DNA from: Streptomyces humidus
GTDB taxonomy: Bacteria; Actinomycetota; Actinomycetes; Streptomycetales; Streptomycetaceae
Direction: 5' to 3'
Assembly (NCBI RefSeq): GCF_014649655.1
Contig: NZ_BMTL01000002.1
Location: 310,001-374,000, forward strand
DNA length: 64,000 bases
Within the stretch, counting starts at the first letter, position 1. The number at the start of each line of letters is the position of its first letter. Shown one piece after another: positions 56,726 to 64,000 of the stretch. The position numbers were made by a program, and so were the translations under genes. The notes under the pieces were generated by a model. It was given only the letters and a program-made list of their open reading frames with translations. It was not told the origin of the DNA and did no database searches.

Positions 56726-57468
56726 GCCGGTCCCTCGGAGCCCGTGTTCCCGGCCTGGGCGGGCATGGTGCGCGGCGGCTCTTCGTAGACGCCGGCGAAT
56801 CTGGACCTGATCCTCGGCGGGCCGCTCTGTTCGTCCCGCAGTGCCTTCACGGTCTGTTCCAGATCGGTGATCCTGCTGATCTGCTCCCGCATGAGCGAGG
56901 TGAGATCCGCCAGGATCTCCTCCGTGGACCGGCGCGGCGGCGCCTGCTCGGGGGCGTCGGCCGTGAGGTCGATCGCGGCGAGGGCGTCGCGCAGTTCGGG
57001 CCACACCTTGCGGAAGAGGCTGTCGACCCGGGTGTGGTCGGGGTGGCGGTTGGCCGACTCGCGCAGGACGGAGTTGATGGTCCTGACCATGTTCAGCACG
57101 TCTTCCTCGTCGTGCGCCCGCGTCGACTGGAACTGGCGCAGCGGGCTGCTCGCCGCCTCGAGGTCGTCGTGACTGCCCTCCAGCAGGAACGGCACGAGCT
57201 GTCCCCTGCGCTCGTCGACCTCCTTGGACAGGGCTCCCGACTCGAAGGTGATCCACGGGGCGTCGAGGTTCGCCCGGGTGACGCAGGCGATCCCGAAGGA
57301 ACTCTCGTCGAGTTGCTTCTTGATCTCGTCGAGCCCGCGGGCGCCCTTCCTGATGCTCTCCGAGGAGACGAACGGCTCGATCTCGTCGCTGAAGTAGCGA
57401 AGCCAGGAGGCAAGCCGTTCAGCGGAAATCCGGGACGGCAGCCCGGACCAGCTCAGAAAGATCTTCAT
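56722..57468 (-). CDS. thsB: TIR-domain protein, ThsB-like
   Basis: 248 residues. The bacterial TIR fold fills residues 1-150: KIFLSWSG strand, FVSSESIRKGARGLDEIKKQL, FGIACVTRANLDAPWITFESGAL; Glu76 in WITFE is the likely NAD-cleaving glutamate. A C-terminal coiled coil (about 190-230, TEEILADLTSLMREQISRIT) may mediate assembly. In type II Thoeris a TIR enzyme senses infection and makes a nucleotide signal for the TM-macro effector. It is the first gene of the operon; ATG 57468 has a GGGGGCG site. Frames upstream of this ATG read spacer. Confidence 0.82.
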   Translation of the reverse strand: MKIFLSWSGLPSRISAERLASWLRYFSDEIEPFVSSESIRKGARGLDEIKKQLDESSFGIACVTRANLDAPWITFESGALSKEVDERRGQLVPFLLEGSHDDLEAASSPLRQFQSTRAHDEEDVLNMVRTINSVLRESANRHPDHTRVDSLFRKVWPELRDALAAIDLTADAPEQAPPRRSTEEILADLTSLMREQISRITDLEQTVKALRDEQSGPPRIRSRFAGVYEEPPRTMPAQAGNTGSEGPA

Positions 57469-59039
<1,571 letters not shown>

Positions 59040-59390
59040 TCAGGGCGTGATCCGCCCGCACACCTCGGCAGTCAGCCCATCCGCGGCATCGAGCACGGTG
59101 GACAGAACGTCCGGGGCCATGCCCGGCATCGCGAACAGAGCGTGCGCTCGCGCCGCGAAGTCCGCAGGGGCGGGCGGGAGTTGTCCCGCGGCCTGGACAG
59201 CTCCCTTTTCGTTCAGCACCCAGCAGCCCGCGTGGGCATGCAGGCCCTGCACAAGAAGCCCCACCGCCCGGAAGAGGCAGCCGGCGACATAGAAAGCGTC
59301 TCCACGAGCCGCTCCCTTGCGGGCGTTGGCCAGGACGAAGGGAGCTTCCCACTGCGCGTCGGCGATCAGCGCCTCGCGCAACGGCTCCGG
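59040..59390 (-). pseudogene. Nucleotidyltransferase gene, C-terminal part split by IS
   Basis: The frame PEPLREALIADAQWEAPFVL to LTAEVCGRITP is the helical C-terminal half (117 codons with stop) of a nucleotidyltransferase whose first half lies at 61169-61633. Removing the insertion element joins TGTTAC to CCGGAG in frame (Cys-Tyr-Pro-Glu-Pro), giving an uninterrupted protein of about 271 residues. Confidence 0.85.
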
Positions 59391-60652
59391 TTGACGTGCT
59401 CCCTGGCCTGAAGTCCAGGGATTCCGGCCTGGGTCGTCTGACCCTTCCGGGGGCTTCCTGCTTCACCGCGTTGTGCGGGCACGGGTGCCCGTCTTACCGG
59501 CGCTCCACAGGCGTTTGGCGTCTCCGCCCGTCCGGCGGCGACGATTCGGCGTCCTTCGAAGAGGACGTTGCGGGCTGCGTTGTGGTCGCGGTCGTGCACG
59601 GTGCCGCATTCGCCGCACGTCCACTCCCGGACGTGCAGGGGCTTGGGACCGTCCCGGAATCCGCAGGTCGAGCAGATTTGTGAAGACGGGAAAGCTCGGT
59701 CCACCTTGGCGAAGGTGCGGCCGTGCAGAGCCGCCTTGTACTCCAGCATGCCGACGAACGCGGACCATCCCGCGTCGTGCACGGACTTGGCGAGCCGGGT
59801 GCGGCCGAGGCCGGACACCGCGAGGTCTTCCACGTACACCGCTTGGTTGTCGCGAATGATCTGTGTGGATGCCTTGTGGTGCCAGTCCCGACGCCGGTCG
59901 GCCACCTTGGCGTGCTGGCGTGCGACCTTGATGCGGGCCTTGGCCCGGTTCTTCGATCCCTTGGCCTTGCGGGACAGCTCCCGCTGACGACGCTTGAGTT
60001 TCTTCTCCGCCCGGCGCAGGAAGCGCGGGCTGTCGATCTTCCTACCGTCGGACAGGACGGCGAAGGCGGACAGGCCGAGGTCGATACCGGCGTCGGTCTC
60101 CAGCTCGGGCAGGCTGTCCGGCTCGGTGTCCACGACGAAGCTGACGAAGTACCGGCCGCAACTGTCCTTGGTGACGGTCAGGGACGTGGGCGCGGCCGGA
60201 AGCCCGCGAGACCACTTGACCTTGAGGTTGCCGACCTTGGCCACGTACACCGTGCCGTTGTCCTTCAGGCAGAAGGCGTTGGTGTTGAGGCGGATCGACT
60301 GCCGGGTGTCCTTCTTCGACTTGTAGCGGGGAGGGCCGACCGTGCGGCCCTGCCGCTTGCCCTTGAGGCTGTCGAAGAAGTTCTTGTAGGCGGTGTCGAG
60401 GTCCCGCAGGGACTGTTGCAGGACGACCGCCGACACGTCGGCGAGCCAGGCGCGTTCCTCGGTGCGCTTGGCCTGGGTGATGCGAAGCCGGGACAGCTGG
60501 GCCGACTTCACATACGGCAGCCCCGCCGCGTGCGCTTGTTTCCGGTCGCGCAGGCAGTCGTTCCACGCCACGCGGGCGCACCCGAACGCACTGGCCAGCG
60601 CACGGCGCTGGGAGGCGTCCGGGTAGGCCCGGTAGTTGTAGCGGAGCTGCAC
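59366..60652 (-). CDS. tnpB: RNA-guided nuclease TnpB of IS608-type element
   Basis: 428 residues, the compact RuvC nuclease related to Cas12. The RuvC residues are present: Asp191 (DAGIDLGLSAFAV), Glu275 (VYVEDLAVSGL) and Asp356 (VHDRDHNAARNVL), and a zinc finger CSTC...CGEC lies between the last two. The N-terminal wedge/REC part is complete. GTG 60652 is the usual VQLRYNYRAYPD start. The last eight codons and the stop are read from host DNA beyond the element end at 59391, so the natural terminus depends on the insertion site. Confidence 0.9.
   Translation of the reverse strand: MQLRYNYRAYPDASQRRALASAFGCARVAWNDCLRDRKQAHAAGLPYVKSAQLSRLRITQAKRTEERAWLADVSAVVLQQSLRDLDTAYKNFFDSLKGKRQGRTVGPPRYKSKKDTRQSIRLNTNAFCLKDNGTVYVAKVGNLKVKWSRGLPAAPTSLTVTKDSCGRYFVSFVVDTEPDSLPELETDAGIDLGLSAFAVLSDGRKIDSPRFLRRAEKKLKRRQRELSRKAKGSKNRAKARIKVARQHAKVADRRRDWHHKASTQIIRDNQAVYVEDLAVSGLGRTRLAKSVHDAGWSAFVGMLEYKAALHGRTFAKVDRAFPSSQICSTCGFRDGPKPLHVREWTCGECGTVHDRDHNAARNVLFEGRRIVAAGRAETPNACGAPVRRAPVPAQRGEAGSPRKGQTTQAGIPGLQAREHVNRSRCARR
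59371..59560 (-). ncRNA. Predicted omega RNA (reRNA) of TnpB
   Basis: In IS605-family elements the guide RNA covers the 3' part of tnpB and the right end and uses about 16-20 bases of flanking DNA as guide. Here the right-end hairpin is at 59401-59420 and the guide would start CCGGAGCCGTTGCGC from 59390 downwards. The 5' limit is a guess. Confidence 0.4.
59401..59420. repeat. IS right-end hairpin
   Basis: CCCTGG pairs with CCAGGG around CCTGAAGT, 10 bases inside the TCAA end; the expected subterminal hairpin recognised by TnpA. Confidence 0.7.
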
Positions 60653-60679
60653 ACCCAAGACCCTACTACGATTGGTCTC

Positions 60680-61096
60680 ATGGAGGAGCAGAACGACTAC
60701 AGGCGTGGCAGGCACGTTGTTTCGGCGATGCATGTGCACTTGGTCTTCGTGACGAAGTACCGGCGCGGGGTGTTCAACGACGAGATGCTGACACGCTGCG
60801 AAGAGATCATGCGCAAGGTCTGCGAGGACTTCGAAGCGGAGCTGAAGGAGTTCGACGGCGAACACGATCACGTCCACCTCCTGGTGCACTACCCGCCCAA
60901 GGTCGCCGTCTCCAAGCTGGTCAACAGCCTCAAGGGCGTCTCCGCCCGCCGGATACGGCAGGAGTTCACCGGCCGGACCAACCACGCCATCACGCACGGA
61001 CACCTGTGGTCGCCCTCATATTTCTGCGCATCATGCGACGGAGCACCCTTGGCGATCGTCCGCCAGTACATCGAGCAGCAACAACGTCCGCTCTGA
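60680..61096 (+). CDS. tnpA: Y1 (HUH) transposase TnpA
   Basis: 138-residue single-strand transposase of IS200/IS605 elements. The HUH metal motif is HDHVHLL, and the catalytic tyrosine lies in IVRQYIEQQ near the end; the body FVTKYRRGVFNDEML and WSPSYFCASC is canonical. It is intact and divergent from tnpB with 27 bases between starts. Confidence 0.92.
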   Translation: MEEQNDYRRGRHVVSAMHVHLVFVTKYRRGVFNDEMLTRCEEIMRKVCEDFEAELKEFDGEHDHVHLLVHYPPKVAVSKLVNSLKGVSARRIRQEFTGRTNHAITHGHLWSPSYFCASCDGAPLAIVRQYIEQQQRPL

Positions 61097-61110
61097 CGTG
61101 CACGTCAGAG
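61091..61110 (+). terminator. Palindrome at the tnpA stop
   Basis: A perfect 20-bp palindrome (10-bp arms, CTCTGACGTG and its complement) covers the tnpA stop codon; it may end transcription or form part of the left-end structure. Confidence 0.6.
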
Positions 61111-61130
61111 CAGTCATGAGATGCATTCAT

Positions 61131-61150
61131 CCCCGGCGTGAACGCCGGGG
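61131..61150. repeat. IS left-end hairpin
   Basis: CCCCGGCG-TGAA-CGCCGGGG, a perfect 8-bp stem with a 4-base loop, 18 bases inside the TTAC-side end. Confidence 0.75.
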
Positions 61151-61168
61151 CTTTCTGCAAGAGTCCCG

Positions 61169-61633
61169 GTAACAGCGAGTCTTCTGTTGCAGGGCCCGCA
61201 GTTCACCACCGGGATCAGCGAGAACGCGCCCGACAGCCACCTCGCCGACATACGCAGGGGAGTACACCCCGAACGGATGCCCTGCCTGAACGCCCACCTC
61301 GAAGCGCCCCGCCCGGCACTCTTCCCAGATCCGGTGAACGCGGTCGACGTCGCGGTAGATCCAGTCGACACGGCAGCCGTCAACGGTCAGCCAGGCCCCG
61401 CCATCCACCCACGGCCCCCAGCCGCCCGGTTCCGTCACCTCAGTGGACTCACCGGTCAACTCGGACGCGAGGAGGCGCAAGGCAGCGGTGTCCAGCGGGG
61501 GCCGGTAGTACAAACCAAGATCGAAATCAGAATCCGGGCGATGTGTTCCCCTCGCTCGGCTGCCTCCCAGGCACACTCCGACCACTCCGCCGACGTCGGT
61601 CAACCGATCCGCGATCTCCATCAAGCGATCCAC
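61169..61633 (-). pseudogene. Nucleotidyltransferase gene, N-terminal part split by IS
   Basis: Encodes the catalytic domain of a DNA polymerase beta-like nucleotidyltransferase: GGSRARGTHRPDSDFDLGLYY gives the GS and DxD motifs, then WGPWVDGGAWLTVDGCRVDW. The frame runs to TGTTAC at 61169 and then into the insertion element, where it soon stops. GTG 61633 is a likely start; GTG 61660 is an alternative. The C-terminal half is at 59040-59390. Confidence 0.82.
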
Positions 61634-61988
61634 GCTTGAGAGTCTGCAGAACCAGATCACGCACTGCGACCGCTTTCCCCTCGCCCCCGGTCCTCAGCCT
61701 CACCCCTCGGCCTCACACCGCCATGCTCATCCCGTCAGGTGAAGTGCGGCAGTGCGAACTCAGACGGCCGCGGCTGCCAGCAGTCCAGGGAGGTTACGCA
61801 TGTCGTCGAACACTACCGTGCCCGGTCCCTCCAGCCGCGAGGCCGGTGTGAGGCCGCCGCAGTAACCCAAGGCCCTCATGCCGGCGTGCTGGACGCGCTG
61901 CCGCGCACCGCGACCGGAAACTGCAGAGATTCGGTTGCGTGTAAGCGGTTGCACCGATGGTGACCAGCCGTGATGCCGAAGACTTAAG
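61634..61988. other. Spacer holding a HAD hydrolase remnant
   Basis: About 350 bases between the split nucleotidyltransferase start and the PaaX-like gene. The only coding-like sequence is the fragment at 61760-61880. Confidence 0.6.
61760..61880 (-). pseudogene. HAD-family hydrolase C-terminal remnant
   Basis: The minus-strand frame reads AGMRALGYCGGLTPASRLEG then TVFDDMRNLPGLLA and a stop, matching the last 40 residues of HAD phosphatases (FGYAGG-TPA-RL-GPGT-VFDDMR-LP-LL). The rest of the gene is absent upstream. Confidence 0.65.
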
Positions 61989-62801
61989 ATGATCAACGTG
62001 TCCGACCAGCCCGCACCTCGGTCTCTCATCGTCACGCTCTACTGCGCCTACGGACGCTTCGCTCCGGGCCCGGTGCCCGTCGCCGAGCTGATCCGGCTGC
62101 TCGCCGCGGTAGGCGTCGACGCGCCCTCCGTGCGTTCCTCGGTGTCCCGGCTGAAACGGCGCGGTCTGCTGCTGCCGGCCCGTACGGCGCAGGGCGCGGC
62201 CGGCTACGAGCTCTCCGGCGAGGCGCGGCAGCTGCTCGACGACGGCGACTCGCGCATCTACGCCGCCGCCCCTCCCGCGGACGAGGGCTGGGTGCTGGCG
62301 GTGTTCTCCGTACCGGAGTCGGAGCGGCAGAAGCGGCATGTGCTGCGGTCACGGCTGGCGGGGCTGGGCTTCGGCACGGCCGCTCCCGGGGTGTGGATAG
62401 CCCCGGCGCGGCTGCACGAGGAGACGCGGCACACGCTCCGGCGACTGCGCCTGGACGCGTACGTCGACCTCTTCCGGGGCGAGCATCTCGGTTTCGCGCC
62501 GACCCAGGAGGCGGTCGCCCGCTGGTGGGACCTGGCGGACATCGCCAAGGAGCACGAGGGTTTCCTCGACCGTCACGCGCGGGTGCTGCGCGCCTGGCAG
62601 GAACGGCCGGACACGCCGTCTGAGGACGCCTACCGCGACTACCTCCTCGCCCTGGACTCCTGGCGCCACCTGCCGTACGTGGACCCCGGTCTGCCCGCTC
62701 GGCTGCTGCCGCCCGACTGGCCGGGGACCCGTTCGGCGGCCGTCTTCCAGGGGCTGCACGAACGACTGCGGGACGCGGGGGCGCAGTTCGCCGGGATGTG
62801 A
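61989..62801 (+). CDS. PaaX-family transcriptional regulator
   Basis: 270 residues. An N-terminal winged helix (PAPRSLIVTLYCAYGRF, DAPSVRSSVSRLKRRGLLLP), a central Cas2-like domain (WVLAVFSVPESERQKRHVLRSRLAGLGFG) and the C-terminal helical domain (YRDYLLALDSWRHLPYVDPGLP) are the three PaaX parts. PaaX represses phenylacetate degradation in E. coli; no such genes are visible here, so the target is unknown. ATG 61989 is used, GTG 61998 is possible. Confidence 0.85.
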   Translation: MINVSDQPAPRSLIVTLYCAYGRFAPGPVPVAELIRLLAAVGVDAPSVRSSVSRLKRRGLLLPARTAQGAAGYELSGEARQLLDDGDSRIYAAAPPADEGWVLAVFSVPESERQKRHVLRSRLAGLGFGTAAPGVWIAPARLHEETRHTLRRLRLDAYVDLFRGEHLGFAPTQEAVARWWDLADIAKEHEGFLDRHARVLRAWQERPDTPSEDAYRDYLLALDSWRHLPYVDPGLPARLLPPDWPGTRSAAVFQGLHERLRDAGAQFAGM

Positions 62802-63198
62802 GCCCGCCCCACGTCAGGCCTGTGCCGGGGCGCCTGTGACCGGCCGTGCGGCGTGTACGGCAGAGGGGAGACGGCGACGAGCGGTCGGCCGCCGTCGGGC
62901 GGAGGTTCGTCCAATGCGGGGACGCGTACAGATCCAAAGTTGTCACTCCCCCGTGACTGGCGTCATGAGTACGCGAGAGAGCGGCCGGGAAGAATCGCCG
63001 TGTCACCGCACGACATGTCCTCGTCACACACGTCACCGGTCGTCGATAACGCGGTAACAACGGGATCGGGTGCGCGAGGGCGGGCGTTGTCCCGGGTAAG
63101 CCGACCGGCAACGGGGCCGGAGGTCCCTTACGACGCCCGCCGAGCGTTTCCGTCGGAGGCCGCCGTACCATTCCCGAAGCCGAAGGCAGGTCCGTCCG
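62802..63198. other. Intergenic region before the RsbW-like gene
   Basis: About 400 bases, with an AT-richer part near 62935-63060 likely to hold the promoter of the following gene. No gene seen. Confidence 0.5.
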
Positions 63199-63684
63199 AT
63201 GTCGATCGCGGGAACCTGCGCCATGAACGGACTCTCCTTGCACGAACGCCCCTCCGACGCAGCCGGCTCCTGGCGGATCGCACTGCCGCACTCCGCCGCG
63301 GCCGTGCCGGTGGCCCGTGCCCTGGTCCGTACGGCGCTGGCCGAGCTGAAGCACGTCGCGGACAGCGACACCGCGGAGCTGCTGACCGCCGAGCTGGTGG
63401 CGAACGCCGTGGAGCACACGTCGGGGGACGCCCCGATAGAGCTGGTCGTGGAGCTGCGGCCGACCGGCTGCCGGATCGAGGTGCACGACCCCGACCCGAC
63501 GCCGCCCGGCGACCTGACCCGTCCGTCCGGCGCGGAGCCCGACCCCTGGCAGGAGCACGGGCGGGGGCTGCTGCTGGTCCGCGCCCTCAGCTCGTCGTGC
63601 GGGCACCGGGTCACGGAGCAGGGCAAGGCGGTGTGGTTCAGACTGGCCGCGGTCCCGCCGCAACGCGGCCCTCGCCCGACGTGA
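63199..63684 (+). CDS. RsbW-like ATP-binding protein (HATPase_c_2)
   Basis: 161 residues of the GHKL anti-sigma-factor/serine kinase type abundant in Streptomyces. The N-box is ELLTAELVANAVEHT, followed by IEVHDPDP and the G-box region HGRGLLLVRALSS. Such proteins bind a sigma factor or anti-anti-sigma partner. ATG 63199 is used; ATG 63223 is possible. Its partner is not encoded in view. Confidence 0.82.
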   Translation: MSIAGTCAMNGLSLHERPSDAAGSWRIALPHSAAAVPVARALVRTALAELKHVADSDTAELLTAELVANAVEHTSGDAPIELVVELRPTGCRIEVHDPDPTPPGDLTRPSGAEPDPWQEHGRGLLLVRALSSSCGHRVTEQGKAVWFRLAAVPPQRGPRPT

Positions 63685-64000
63685 TCCCGGCCTCACGTGT
63701 TCCATGGCCGATGCGATCCCTGCCGATGTGCCGCCCGCCCGACGCGCTCCCTGCCGGGACCCGGAGCGGCGTGAGCGACCGGCGGGCTTGACACGGACAG
63801 GCGTGAGGCCGACAGGCGTGAGGCCTACTGCAGGCGTGGCTGATCCCGGCCGGTTCACCGTTCGCGGTGGGTTCCCCGGCCGACCGCGACCCCACCCCGC
63901 CCCGACGCGGCCGGGGCAGGCCACGGTCAGGCCGGGCACGGTCACAGCAGGTCAGGTCAGGTCAGGTCACGACAGGGGCCGTCAGGCGAGGGTGGCGACC
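63685..64000. other. Right-edge region with GGTCA repeats
   Basis: About 315 bases. A short GGTCA tandem run lies at 63948-63969. A minus-strand frame at the very end (63982-64000) reads VATLA-stop and could be the end of a gene entering from the right, which cannot be judged. Confidence 0.4.

Larger units (their letters stand above)
59391..61168. mobile_element. IS200/IS605-family element (IS608 type), 1778 bp
   Basis: Complete single-strand-type insertion sequence with divergent tnpB (minus) and tnpA (plus). Read on the minus strand it starts directly after TTAC (61172-61169) and ends with TCAA (59394-59391), the known target and right-end cleavage tetranucleotides of IS608-like elements. 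It carries hairpins at both ends (61131-61150 and 59401-59420), has no terminal inverted repeats and makes no target duplication. The boundaries are fixed by the restored host reading frame. Confidence 0.92.

Overview
The window is chromosomal DNA from a Streptomyces species or a close actinobacterial relative. The evidence is the very high GC content, the many GTG starts, and gene order and protein sequences that match the S. coelicolor SCO5998-SCO6011 neighbourhood as I remember it: murA-like, aconitase, then ngcEFG, rok7B7 and xylFGH. No tRNA, rRNA or CRISPR array was seen.

Region 1 (1-8.8 kb, minus strand) holds the xylose importer xylFGH (xylH runs off the left edge), the ROK regulator rok7B7, and the chito-oligosaccharide/GlcNAc importer ngcEFG.

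Region 2 (9.2-24.2 kb) is a glycan and glucuronoxylan island. It has a large secreted GH92 enzyme, a small secreted protein, a GH67 alpha-glucuronidase, a broken GH42 gene, a DUF624/YesL membrane protein, a GH39 xylosidase, a lipoprotein with two LplB/LplC-type permeases and, divergently, a CE7 acetyl xylan esterase. The divergent promoter carries CGAAA-N-TTTCG, the inverted repeat known from Streptomyces xylanase promoters.

Region 3 (24.2-29.2 kb) contains a repeat array, an AA10 LPMO with CBM2 behind a CebR-type operator, and a NmrA/SnoaL/TetR set. Region 4 (29.6-36.4 kb) contains aconitase, a decayed Tn7-like (TnsA/TnsB) remnant, an esterase, a DUF4236 protein and an HTH-MurA fusion. Region 5 (36.6-41.8 kb) contains a frameshifted helicase pseudogene, then a second AA10 LPMO divergent from an expansin-like FN3-CBM2 protein, with a shared CebR box between them.

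Region 6 (43.0-57.5 kb, all minus strand) is the most unusual part. Transcription runs TIR protein, TM-macro protein, fxsC, fxsT copy 2, fxsA, fxsB, an AAC(3)-like enzyme, fxsT copy 1. The first two genes resemble a type II Thoeris pair (ThsB TIR and ThsA TM-macro). They are joined by stop/start overlaps to an FxSxx-COOH RiPP cluster whose FxsT proteins have an NLR-like layout (ParA-like, TIR-like, NB-ARC, TPR). I infer a combined immune/RiPP system; this is not proven.

Region 7 (58.3-64 kb) holds a DUF6299 secreted protein, a nucleotidyltransferase gene split exactly by a complete IS608-type element (TTAC target, TCAA end, tnpA/tnpB), a HAD hydrolase remnant, a PaaX-like regulator and an RsbW-like ATPase.
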